Source: JBBDYH01 sp040901795 (GTDB lineage: Bacteria; Planctomycetota; Planctomycetia; Pirellulales; JALHPA01). From it: 64,000 bases of DNA. Positions within the stretch are counted from its first letter, which is position 1. Each line of letters starts with the position of its first letter. Shown here piece after piece: positions 7,863 to 16,108 of this stretch. The position numbers and the translations under genes are program-made. The DNA lies in assembly GCA_040901795.1 (NCBI GenBank), contig JBBDYH010000037.1, positions 62,001 to 126,000 on the forward strand. The letters run 5' to 3'. Below the pieces are notes generated by a model that ran no database searches, was not told the origin of the DNA, and worked only from the letters and a program-made list of their open reading frames with translations.

Positions 7863-9629
7863 TCACACGGCTGGTTCGCTCTTCGAGAGCAGGTCCGCTG
7901 TTTCTGTCGTTGTTGCGTCATCATTATCCCACAGTTCCGCAAGGCTCCCTCGGATCCGCCGCTCGGCAGTGCGGAGATAGTACCGGCCCGTGATGAGCGA
8001 CGGCTTCGCATCAATCGCTTCGCCGTTTGGATGGAAGAGCAAATCATCCAGCCGCTTGAGCACACAGGCGCTCGCGTACAATTCGATGATTGCGTCGGCA
8101 ATCCGGCCGAGCTGATATTGTCGATCGACGATCGATTCCCGATAGGTGCGTAACAGCCGCTCGACGTTGCCGGCGAAGTTGCCGACCAACTTCCCCAACC
8201 GCTCCGCATCGCGCTGGAGCTCGCCGCTATGTACCACGACCTCCGGCGAACGAAACATCGATTCCAACCGCTGTCCGGCAAAGCTGGTCAAGCGACCGAG
8301 GTTGCGCAACGGGTGCGATAGCGCGTCGAGAATGCCTTTCAGCTCCAGTCCGACGTCGCGCATGCCGACCAGCGCCACGAACGCCCGCAGCACGTCGTTC
8401 GCTCCTTCGCCGATCAGGTTGATCCGCGCGTCGCGCATCATCCGTTCGAAGGGCTCGTCGGTGAAGTACGCCTTGCCGCCGTAGATTTGGATAGTGTCGT
8501 TGATGATTCGCCACAAGGCGTCGGTGGCGAAGACCTTCAGGGCCGCGGTCTCGAGCATGTAATCGCCGGCGCCGGCATCGATCAGAGCCGCCGTCTGATA
8601 CGTTGTGGCTTGCATGGCGAACGTCGCGGCGTTCATGAACGCCAGCTTTTCCTTGACCAACTCGAAAGAGCCAAGCGGTTGCCCGAACTGCACGCGCGTG
8701 GCGGCGTGCCGTGCCGCATGCTCGACGCAGAACCTGGCGGCGCCGGTGCAGCTCGCGCCGAACGTCGTGCGCCCAAAGTCCAGCACGGTCAGCGCGATCT
8801 TAAGACCCTTGCCCACCTCGCCCAACAAGTACTCGCGCGGCACAAACATGTCACGGAACGCCAACCGGCTGGTGGCCGTGCCGCGCACGCCGCATTTCTC
8901 CATCCGGGCCTCCACAACGTCAAAACCCGGCATATCGGGCGTAACCAGAAATGCGGTGATCTTCGATTCGCTCGTGCCGGCGACGGGCGTGCGGGCCATC
9001 ACGGTCAGCACCTGCGCGATTCCGCCATTGGTGATCCACCGCTTTTCGCCGTTGAGCACGTAGCCGCGGCCGTCGGACGTCGGATTCGCGGTGGTCTGCA
9101 CGTTGGCCGCGTCGCTCCCGGCCTCTCGTTCGGTCAGCGCAAATGCGCTAATCCACTCCCCGGTGGCCAGTTTTGGCAGCCACCGCTGTTGCTGCTCCGG
9201 CGTGCCAAACAGCACCAGCGCTCGCGGCCCGATCGAGTGATGGGCATTCACGAACAATGCCGTGCTCGCACAGTGCCCTCCTAGAACCTCGATCAGCCGG
9301 CAGTATGAGCTCTGGCTCAACCCCCGCCCGCCGGCGGATTGCGGCAAGCAAGCGCCGAGAATGCCCATGCGACCTAGGCCCTCGATCACGCGGGCGGGAA
9401 TCAGCGCCTCGCGGTCGATCGCGACCGGGTCGATTTGTTCGCGAGCGAATCGCCGCAACTCTGCGGACATTTGGTCCGCTACCAGGTCCTGGGCGGGCGC
9501 CGCAGAGGAGAGCAGCTTGTGGTTCAGGAACCGACCGAAGAACATCCCCTTGATAAAGCTGGCTGCCTCAAGGCGATCGCCCAACAGCTCTTCGGCTTCG
9601 GCAATCTGTTGCTCGCGAGTCTTAATCAT
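7863..9629 (-). CDS. Acyl-CoA dehydrogenase with C-terminal extension (VLCAD-like)
   Basis: A 588-residue flavoprotein that would oxidise acyl-CoA to enoyl-CoA in fatty-acid beta-oxidation, passing electrons to an electron-transfer flavoprotein. The FAD/substrate signature FALTEREAGSDAANVQTT (about residues 161-178) and the C-terminal helices with IQIYGGKAYFTDEPFERMMRD are clear. The catalytic base is expected to be Glu408 in GEGANDVLR, the position equivalent to the VLCAD glutamate. About 170 further residues follow, like the membrane-associated extension of very-long-chain and ACAD9-type enzymes rather than the 380-residue short forms. The start at 9629 has an AGAGG upstream; an in-frame ATG at 9701 is possible. 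It is convergent with arfB. Confidence 0.9.
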   Translation of the reverse strand: MIKTREQQIAEAEELLGDRLEAASFIKGMFFGRFLNHKLLSSAAPAQDLVADQMSAELRRFAREQIDPVAIDREALIPARVIEGLGRMGILGACLPQSAGGRGLSQSSYCRLIEVLGGHCASTALFVNAHHSIGPRALVLFGTPEQQQRWLPKLATGEWISAFALTEREAGSDAANVQTTANPTSDGRGYVLNGEKRWITNGGIAQVLTVMARTPVAGTSESKITAFLVTPDMPGFDVVEARMEKCGVRGTATSRLAFRDMFVPREYLLGEVGKGLKIALTVLDFGRTTFGASCTGAARFCVEHAARHAATRVQFGQPLGSFELVKEKLAFMNAATFAMQATTYQTAALIDAGAGDYMLETAALKVFATDALWRIINDTIQIYGGKAYFTDEPFERMMRDARINLIGEGANDVLRAFVALVGMRDVGLELKGILDALSHPLRNLGRLTSFAGQRLESMFRSPEVVVHSGELQRDAERLGKLVGNFAGNVERLLRTYRESIVDRQYQLGRIADAIIELYASACVLKRLDDLLFHPNGEAIDAKPSLITGRYYLRTAERRIRGSLAELWDNDDATTTETADLLSKSEPAV

Positions 9630-9827
9630 GCAACCTCTGTTCCGCGGAGTGGCGGTCTCTTCCCATCGCTCATTAAGCGCTGGCGTGTTCCTATTATTCA
9701 ATGTACGTCATCAAGGGCAACGCAAGAAAAAACGCCCTGGACTACGACGCACAATTGTCGCAAGCGAGCTCGTTCCATGCGGTGCTTGCTCTGCTATAAT
9801 TGTGCTGGAATTGACTTCGCACGTGGT

Positions 9828-9879
9828 GGCAGACATTCCTGTCTGCCAACGTGTTTTTTGGCAGACAGGAATGTCTGCC
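9828..9879. repeat. Perfect 20-bp inverted repeat
   Basis: GGCAGACATTCCTGTCTGCC (9828-9847) and its exact complement (9860-9879) are separated by 12 bases that contain a T run. Each arm is itself nearly palindromic (GGCAGACA/TGTCTGCC), so several folds are possible. It sits 46 bases before the UVR-motif gene. This looks like a short dispersed palindromic element rather than an operator, although it could act as a hairpin in the leader. Confidence 0.75.
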
Positions 9880-9924
9880 CCTTATTATAAAGACTACGCG
9901 ACTTTCGGAATTCCTCGATCACGC

Positions 9925-10662
9925 ATGCCACCACGTCGCCAGGACATCGATCGTCTGCTCGAAGGCTGGCCCTACCGGCCTGGCGAAGTGTTGGCGCGCG
10001 TCGTGAAAGCGGCCGATGGACGCGAAGTGTTGCAGATGCGCGTCGATATGGGCGTGTTGCAACTCGAAATGGAGGACCGCCCCGACGGCACGCGACCCCA
10101 CGGCGCCGCCAGTTTCTACGAGTATCTGCGGCTTCGATCAGACGACGACCCCGACTTCCTGCTCACGCCTGAGCAGTGTGTGGATGCCGATCGCGAGTTT
10201 GTGCAGTACTATCACCGCCGCATTTGCTGGCTGGCACTGCGGGAGTACCGGCGTGCTGCACAAGACGCGGACCACAGCCTGTCGTTTATGGATCTGGTCC
10301 GTCAGCGCTCGCCCGACGAAGAGTGGACGATGTCGCACGAGCAATATCGCCCGTTCGTGCTGTTCCATCGCGTACAGGCCGGTGCGCTGGCGGAGCTTGA
10401 GGACTCCGGGCCCGAAGCGGCCATCCTGGAGATTAACGCCGGTCTGGCGCGATTTCGTGACTTGTTCGAACAGTACGACGCCGAAGAGCGCTTTGAGGGG
10501 GACGACCTTGTGGCCCGGCTCGTCGAGCTGAAGGAGAGCCTGCGGGAACATTATCATGTCGGCCGCACACTGGACGAGCAACTAGCTGACGCGATTGCCG
10601 CCGAAAAGTACGAGCTGGCCGCGCGGCTGCGGGATGAGTTGGCCCGTCGCAGTACGCCATGA
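9925..10662 (+). CDS. UvrB/UvrC-motif (UVR) domain protein
   Basis: A 245-residue soluble protein. The C-terminal segment LDEQLADAIAAEKYELAARL (about residues 215-234) followed by RDELARR is a canonical UVR motif, the helical hairpin that mediates UvrB-UvrC contact and also occurs in ClpC adaptors such as McsA. The N-terminal half has no catalytic motif I recognise (blocks FYEYLRLRSDDDPDF and ADREFVQYYHRRICWLALRE). Proteins of this layout are frequent in planctomycetes and uncharacterised; a protein-interaction role is the safe inference. The ATG at 9925 is the first methionine that does not run antisense into the acyl-CoA dehydrogenase gene. Confidence 0.75.
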   Translation: MPPRRQDIDRLLEGWPYRPGEVLARVVKAADGREVLQMRVDMGVLQLEMEDRPDGTRPHGAASFYEYLRLRSDDDPDFLLTPEQCVDADREFVQYYHRRICWLALREYRRAAQDADHSLSFMDLVRQRSPDEEWTMSHEQYRPFVLFHRVQAGALAELEDSGPEAAILEINAGLARFRDLFEQYDAEERFEGDDLVARLVELKESLREHYHVGRTLDEQLADAIAAEKYELAARLRDELARRSTP

Positions 10663-11064
10663 GTCATGCTCGGACGATCATCTAACGAACACGACGTCAG
10701 CCTGACGCTTGCGGTTTAACGAAGTCCAAGCGGCGAATACTCACCGGTGCCCTCGACTATGGCCGACCGCCTTCCGCGCCTGGCGAAACGAGCGGCGGCA
10801 ACGCAACTTAGGCGACCCTTCGAACCAAGACGGACCAACCTCTCCCGCGCCCGAAAATGCTGCCAGCCAAAAACCGTAGCAGCATATCCTGTTTCCTGCC
10901 TTCCTGGGTTCCTTAGCGCCAATTCGGCTTGCTGCACTGCTAGCGTCCGTGAAATGTGCACGGGCTTCTTCGTCTCCTTCCTGCGCCCGGCGTACCAAAT
11001 CCACGCATTGCCGTGTCACAACGCCCGGATCGGAGCGGCGCCGCGGCCATCGCAATCCCATCTC

Positions 11065-11150
11065 AACGCCGAAGGCGTTGCACCGTAGTAGCCGGCGGCA
11101 ACGCCGCCGGACCGCCGGCGAAAGAAATCCCTCGACCCCGAAGGGGTCGA
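11065..11150. repeat. Cluster of three short perfect hairpins
   Basis: Three stem-loops follow each other: AACGCC-gaa-GGCGTT (11065-11079), CCGGCGG-5 nt-CCGCCGG (11092-11110) and TCGACCCC-gaa-GGGGTCGA (11132-11150). Two use a GAA loop. Stems of this style with GAA loops are common between planctomycete genes. They may be palindromic repeats or bind protein; no coding function is apparent. Confidence 0.6.
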
Positions 11151-11271
11151 ACCATTCGCCTCGCGCCTCACACGAATCGAAGCCCCGGTAGGTCGCCTCG
11201 CTGTCCTTCGTTCTCTTCGTTTCCTTCTGTTAATCTTGACCCCTTGCGCGTCTGTGGCACAAAACTGGACT

Positions 11272-11300
11272 TGACAAGAGAAGTGTAAATATGTATATAT
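11272..11300 (+). promoter_or_regulatory. Near-consensus sigma-70 promoter
   Basis: A perfect -35 box TTGACA (11272-11277), a 17-bp spacer and a -10 box TATATA (11295-11300) lie in an AT-rich island in otherwise GC-rich DNA. Transcription would begin near 11307, about 39 bases before the ATG at 11346. This is by far the clearest housekeeping promoter in the first half of the window. Confidence 0.75.
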
Positions 11301-11345
11301 ATATTCAAAGGTTCATTATCACACAGCTACCTCTCCAGGTGTACC

Positions 11346-12437
11346 ATGTTCCTCCTCCGCGACAATGCCGAAAACTTCTGGTCCGAAATCATCGCCGCCG
11401 AAGCCCCCGAGCCCGTCCGCGCCCCGCGCTACGTCCCATGGCCCTCCGTCTGCGACACCACCCGCACCAACTGGCTCTCCCCCGAAGCCGATCTCCAGCC
11501 TGCAGACCCGCAGACACAAACCTTCACCATCGACGTCGGCGCTCACACCTCCTCGTCCCCTCTCTTTGTCTCCTTCTCTCCCCCAATCCTCGTCTCCCCC
11601 GCCGCCACTCCCGACCAGCAAACTGCTCTCAAGCGCTGCGCCTTCTCCCACATCGCCGCTCCCACTCCCGTCTCCCCGGACCTCTATACAACCTCGATCT
11701 GCGCTCCGGGCATTCCTTTGCCGCCGCCCAAGCTACAGCCCGAACCGAACAAGCCGCCCATGAAAAAACCCAAAAAACGCGGCCGACCGATTGTTTTCGA
11801 CGAAATCAAACGCGCCGAATTCCTGGGCATGCTCAAGGCAGGCTGTACCATCCGCTACGCCGCCCGCCGCGTCGGTGTCTCAAACGCTGCCGTCTACCTG
11901 GCCCGCGACCGCGACCCCCTCTTTGCCGCTCGACTCGATCGCGCCCAGCAAGAACGCGACATCCTCTCCATCGGCCGCATTCAAAACGCGGGTGAAAAAT
12001 CCTGGCGCGCCGCCGCCTGGCTCCTAGAGCGCAACGAGCCCAAGGAATTCTCACTCAAGCACAGAATCAGTGATCCCTGGTCGATCCGTGGCCAGCGCCG
12101 CCTCAAGAAACTCATCACCGAGGTCGTAGACAACCGCCTCGCCGATCACTTGCCCACCAAATGCAAGTCCATGACCGATCGCGCCGGCCAGCTTATCGAG
12201 GATCGTCTCGCTGAAATCGAATCGCTATCCGCTCCGTACCGCGACTCCGACGATGAACACATTCAATCGTACGATCCGGAAGCGCACGACGACGAAACAG
12301 AATACGATGTGTTGAACGGCGACGAGTTCGACGAAGACGACCCTGGCGAAGACTTCCAGGAAAACGACGGCTTCGCAAACGAAGACGCCGCAATCGAAGC
12401 TTACCGCCGAGCCCTTCGCAAGCTCAATCACACCTAG
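11346..12437 (+). CDS. Helix-turn-helix protein with acidic tail, unknown role
   Basis: A 363-residue protein in three parts. Residues 1-138 are Pro/Ser/Thr-rich and look disordered. Residues about 139-225 form a basic start (KKPKKRGRPIVFDE) and a resolvase-like helix-turn-helix (MLKAGCTIRYAARRVGVSN, then AAVYLARDRDPLF), followed by a helix with WRAAAWLLERNEP. Residues about 300-350 are very acidic (Asp/Glu-rich). The middle part matches a DNA-binding family seen in many copies in planctomycetes and resembling phage small-terminase helices; no function is established. Codons are extremely biased to a third-position C, unlike the neighbours, which hints at acquisition or an unusual expression history. 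The start at 11346 fits the promoter at 11272; an internal ATG at 11761 would give only the helix-turn-helix part. Confidence 0.7.
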   Translation: MFLLRDNAENFWSEIIAAEAPEPVRAPRYVPWPSVCDTTRTNWLSPEADLQPADPQTQTFTIDVGAHTSSSPLFVSFSPPILVSPAATPDQQTALKRCAFSHIAAPTPVSPDLYTTSICAPGIPLPPPKLQPEPNKPPMKKPKKRGRPIVFDEIKRAEFLGMLKAGCTIRYAARRVGVSNAAVYLARDRDPLFAARLDRAQQERDILSIGRIQNAGEKSWRAAAWLLERNEPKEFSLKHRISDPWSIRGQRRLKKLITEVVDNRLADHLPTKCKSMTDRAGQLIEDRLAEIESLSAPYRDSDDEHIQSYDPEAHDDETEYDVLNGDEFDEDDPGEDFQENDGFANEDAAIEAYRRALRKLNHT

Positions 12438-12946
12438 GACGAGATCGTGCCTAAGGCGGAACGCTACCGTCAACAGCTTCGCAAGTGGAACGATTACCTA
12501 CGCGCACACCGGCGACCGCGCTGATTTACTCCCCCCCACAATGCACAGCCGCAAAGAAATAAATCGCCCCTTGCCGCAAATCCCCCTTCGCAACAAACCC
12601 AACCCCACAAGCGTCTTATGCAAATCCGTTCTTTGAAAAACTCCCCGATTAACTGACCAAAGTGCAAGTAATGGCGCGCGCCGCACGCGCGCGCTTACAA
12701 ATGCAAAAATACAAAAACCCCATGGGCGGGCTCGCCACGACTCTCCTCGTTCACGCGCCGAAGCCGAGTTTCGGTTCAGCCACCTCGCACACTACGGCCG
12801 CTATGGCCGGTTTATTCTGGACAACAAGGCCCAAACAGGTTGTAATAGAGAAGTTGCGGCTAGCCCGCGACCGACACACATTAGCTGTGCGTGTCATCCC
12901 GCCGCTTCTTCCCGCCTTTTGGTTAATTCGTCCTCGGGATTGTGCC
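12438..12946. other. 509-bp spacer before the first DUF1553 gene
   Basis: No gene that I trust. A GTG-started 25-codon frame (12447-12524) follows the previous stop, and a GC hairpin (GCGCGCG-ccgca-CGCGCGC, 12674-12692) lies in the middle. The open frame upstream of the DUF1553 start continues to 12662 but encodes a non-exported, low-quality leader. The promoter for the DUF1553/DUF1501 pair should lie here. Confidence 0.5.
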
Positions 12947-15900
12947 ATGAAGGACCGTCTCACTTGGTTTTTGACGTTGCTCGTGTTCGCGCTTTTGGCG
13001 ATGACCGCTGCGCCGGTTCAATCGGCCGATCCGATCGATTTCAACCGCGATATTCGGCCGATCCTCTCGGACAAGTGCTTCAAGTGTCATGGCTTCGACG
13101 ATGCCACGCGCGAGGCAGGATTGCGATTGGATAAGCGAGAAGTTGCGATCGCGCCCTTGGAGAGCGGCTCGGTGGCGATCGTTCCGGGCAAAGCGACTGA
13201 GAGCGAGTTGGTCGTACGCGTTACCTCAAAGGACGCCGACGTCAAAATGCCGCCGCCCGACAGCGGAAAGCGGCTCACCGATGACGAAATTGCCAAGCTC
13301 ACGCGCTGGGTCGCCGAAGGGGCGGAATACCAGCGCCACTGGTCCTTCATCCCACCCACGCGGCCCGCCTTGCCGGAAGTCAAGCATCAGAATTGGGTGC
13401 GGACTCCAATCGATCAGTTCACGCTTGCGCGCCTGGAAAAGGAAAACCTACTTCCCTCGCTGGAAGCGAACAGGCGCGATCTGCTCCGCCGAGTGACGTT
13501 CGATCTCACCGGCTTGCCGCCGGCGCTTGCGGAGGTGGATGCGTTTCTGCTCGACAACTCGCCGGACGCCTATGAAAAGGTGGTCGATCGGCTGCTCGCT
13601 TCGCCCCGCTTCGGCGAGCATAAGGCGCGCTACTGGCTGGACGCTGCACGCTACGCCGATACACACGGCCTGCATTTCGACAACGAGCGATACGTCTGGC
13701 TGTATCGCGACTACGTCGTCAATGCTTTGAACGCCAACAAGCCGTTCGACCAGTTCACGCTCGAACAGACGGCGGGCGATTTGTTGCCCAATGCCACTTT
13801 GGAGCAGAAGATCGCCACCGGTTTCGGCCGCTGCAATGTCAGCACGAACGAAGGCGGTTCGATCGATGATGAAGTGCTGATGCGCTACGGCGTCGATCGC
13901 GTTGAGACGATGTCCACGGTGTTCCTGGGGCTGACGACGGGCTGCGCTGTCTGCCACGATCACAAGTTCGATCCCATCACACAGAAAGAGTTCTACGAGC
14001 TCTTCGCCTTCTACAGTTGGTCAGCCGACCGAGCGATGGATGGCAACATTCAGCTCCCGCCGCCGATCGTCAAAGCGGCCACGCCGGAACAGCAGGGGCA
14101 GCTTGCCGACTTCGACCGCCGCATCGCCCAAATTCAAAAACAGATCACCGACGAGCTAGCGAAGATTGATTATGTCGAGCCGGCCGAGTCGCAGGCCACC
14201 ACGTCGTTTACTGACCCGACCGAATACGTCTGGATCGATGACGACACCCCCGCCGGCGCCAAGCAGCAAGGCAACTCGCCGTGGGAGTTCATCAGCAAGT
14301 CGAAGTTGGCCCCCTACAGCGGCCAGCGAGCCAGCACCCGCACGGCGGACGGTGTGAGCCAGCATTTCTTCACCGAGGCCCAGCCGCCGTTGCGCGTTGG
14401 TGAGGGGGACAAGCTATTCACCTATGTCTATCTCGATCCCAGCAATCCGCCCAAGACGATCATGCTCCAGTGGAATGACGGCACCTGGGAGCACCGCGCG
14501 TTTTGGGGCGACGACCTGATTCCCTTTGGCAGCGGTCCGCAATCGCCGAATCATCTCCATCTGGGACCCTTGCCGAAGGCGGGCGAGTGGGTGCGGTTGG
14601 AAGTGGAAGCCCAGCGCGTCGGACTGGCGCCAGGGGCTGCGATCAATGGCTGGGCCTTTACGCAATACGACGGCCGCACCTACTGGGACAAAGCCGGCAT
14701 CGTCACGCGTATGCCGCAGGCGGGGACGGGGTTCGATTCGCTGGCAAAATGGGAGGCGTACGAGCGATCGCTGAAGAAGTCCGGCTTGTCCGAGCCGGTG
14801 AAGAAGGCGGTCAAGATCGATCCCGATAAGCGAAATGACGAACAGGAAAAGCAGATCCGCGATTACTTCCTGCAAAAGATCTATCCCAAGACCCGGCCGG
14901 CCTTCGAAGCGTCTGAGAAGCAGCTTGAGGATCTGAACAAGCAAAAACGCGATCTCGACGCAAAGATTCCCGCCAGCCTGGTCATGGAGGACCTGGACAA
15001 GCCGCGCGACACGTTTGTGCTCATTCGCGGCCAGTACGACAAGAAGGGCGAAAAAGTCGAGCCCGGCATTCCCGCGGCGCTGGGCGAGCTGCCCGAGGGC
15101 GCGCCAAAGAACCGGCTCGGACTGGCACGCTGGTTGACAAGCCGCGAGAACCCGCTCACCGCACGCGTCACAGTAAATCGCGTCTGGCAGCAGTACTTCG
15201 GCATGGGCCTGGTCAAAACGACCGAAGACTTTGGCGCTCAGGGCCAATTGCCAACGCATCCCGACCTGTTCGACTGGCTCGCCGTGGACTTTGTGGAGAG
15301 CGGCTGGGATGTCAAACGGCTACACAAGCAGATCGTTATGTCGGCCACCTATCGACAATCGTCGCAGGTCACGCCCGAGCTGTTGGCGCGCGATCCGGAC
15401 AACGAGCTTTATACGCGCGGCCCACGGTTCCGCATCGATGCCGAAATGGTCCGCGACCAGGCGCTCTTCGTGAGCGGCCTGTTGGCCGAGCAACTTGGCG
15501 GCCGGCCGGTGCGGCCCTATCAGCCGCCGGGGATTTGGGAGGCCGTGGCCTTTAAGGGGAGCAATACCGAGTTCTTTAAGCCCGACGTAGGCGAGGGGCT
15601 TTATCGTCGCAGCTTATATTCGTTTTGGAAGCGCACGGCTCCGCCGCCGTCGATGGTGACTTTCGACGCACCGGACCGCGAAGCGTGCGTAGTCCAACGC
15701 GCTCGTACCAACACGCCGCTGCAGGCACTCGTACTGATGAACGACACGCAGTTTGTCGAGTCAGCGCGGTTCCTTGCCGAGCGGGTGATTCGTGAAGGAG
15801 GCGCAACGCCCGAGGACCGGCTGACGTATGCCTTCCGTTTAGCGACGGCGCGACGCCCCGCTGCGAACGAGTTGGCGGTCATCTCGCGCGTATTCCAATC

Positions 15901-16063
15901 GCACCTCGACGAATACAAGTCCAACGCCGACGCCGCCAAGAAGCTGCTCGACGTAGGCGCGAAGAAAAGCGACTTAACGAAGTTCGATGCCAGTGAGCTG
16001 GCGGCCTATACGATGGCGACAAATTTGATCCTGAATCTGGATGAGACGATTACCAAAGAGTAG
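12947..16063 (+). CDS. PSD1-type cytochrome protein (PSCyt1-DUF1549-DUF1553)
   Basis: A 1038-residue secreted protein of the planctomycete-specific cytochrome family. The start at 12947 gives a standard signal peptide (LTWFLTLLVFALLAMTAAPV). Order of parts: PSCyt1 with a haem-binding CFKCH (Cys44, Cys47, His48); DUF1549 beginning near TPIDQFTLARLEKE and containing a second motif CAVCHDHKFDP (Cys333, Cys336, His337); a middle beta-rich insert of about 200 residues (from about 425, YVWIDDDTPAG) that resembles a carbohydrate-binding or concanavalin-like domain; a helical stretch; and DUF1553 at the C-terminus (ENPLTARVTVNRVWQQYFG; NTPLQALVLMNDTQFVESAR). Biochemical function is unproven. It is 45 bases upstream of its DUF1501 partner, the usual arrangement. 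Confidence 0.93.
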   Translation: MKDRLTWFLTLLVFALLAMTAAPVQSADPIDFNRDIRPILSDKCFKCHGFDDATREAGLRLDKREVAIAPLESGSVAIVPGKATESELVVRVTSKDADVKMPPPDSGKRLTDDEIAKLTRWVAEGAEYQRHWSFIPPTRPALPEVKHQNWVRTPIDQFTLARLEKENLLPSLEANRRDLLRRVTFDLTGLPPALAEVDAFLLDNSPDAYEKVVDRLLASPRFGEHKARYWLDAARYADTHGLHFDNERYVWLYRDYVVNALNANKPFDQFTLEQTAGDLLPNATLEQKIATGFGRCNVSTNEGGSIDDEVLMRYGVDRVETMSTVFLGLTTGCAVCHDHKFDPITQKEFYELFAFYSWSADRAMDGNIQLPPPIVKAATPEQQGQLADFDRRIAQIQKQITDELAKIDYVEPAESQATTSFTDPTEYVWIDDDTPAGAKQQGNSPWEFISKSKLAPYSGQRASTRTADGVSQHFFTEAQPPLRVGEGDKLFTYVYLDPSNPPKTIMLQWNDGTWEHRAFWGDDLIPFGSGPQSPNHLHLGPLPKAGEWVRLEVEAQRVGLAPGAAINGWAFTQYDGRTYWDKAGIVTRMPQAGTGFDSLAKWEAYERSLKKSGLSEPVKKAVKIDPDKRNDEQEKQIRDYFLQKIYPKTRPAFEASEKQLEDLNKQKRDLDAKIPASLVMEDLDKPRDTFVLIRGQYDKKGEKVEPGIPAALGELPEGAPKNRLGLARWLTSRENPLTARVTVNRVWQQYFGMGLVKTTEDFGAQGQLPTHPDLFDWLAVDFVESGWDVKRLHKQIVMSATYRQSSQVTPELLARDPDNELYTRGPRFRIDAEMVRDQALFVSGLLAEQLGGRPVRPYQPPGIWEAVAFKGSNTEFFKPDVGEGLYRRSLYSFWKRTAPPPSMVTFDAPDREACVVQRARTNTPLQALVLMNDTQFVESARFLAERVIREGGATPEDRLTYAFRLATARRPAANELAVISRVFQSHLDEYKSNADAAKKLLDVGAKKSDLTKFDASELAAYTMATNLILNLDETITKE

Positions 16064-16108
16064 CGATTAAAATTTCGGTAATCGTTATGGCGACGAAGGA
16101 ATTGGAAC

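Larger units (their letters stand above)
10663..11345. other. 683-bp region without a gene; hairpins and a promoter
   Basis: I found no convincing gene here: the open frames on both strands lack ribosome-binding sites and coherent composition. The first 400 bases look like decayed or random sequence. The rest holds three compact hairpins (11065-11150) and a strong promoter (11272-11300) for the next gene. Confidence 0.6.

Noticed and set aside
10716..11061. Minus-strand open frames in the gene-free stretch
   Set aside because: Overlapping frames with low-quality composition, no start signal and no recognisable domain.
12447..12524. GTG-started 25-codon frame after the helix-turn-helix gene
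   Set aside because: The peptide is basic and plausible, but there is no ribosome-binding site and it is too short to judge.
12662..12946. 95-codon N-terminal extension of the first DUF1553 protein
   Set aside because: It would place a signal peptide in the interior; the ATG at 12947 starts a standard leader.
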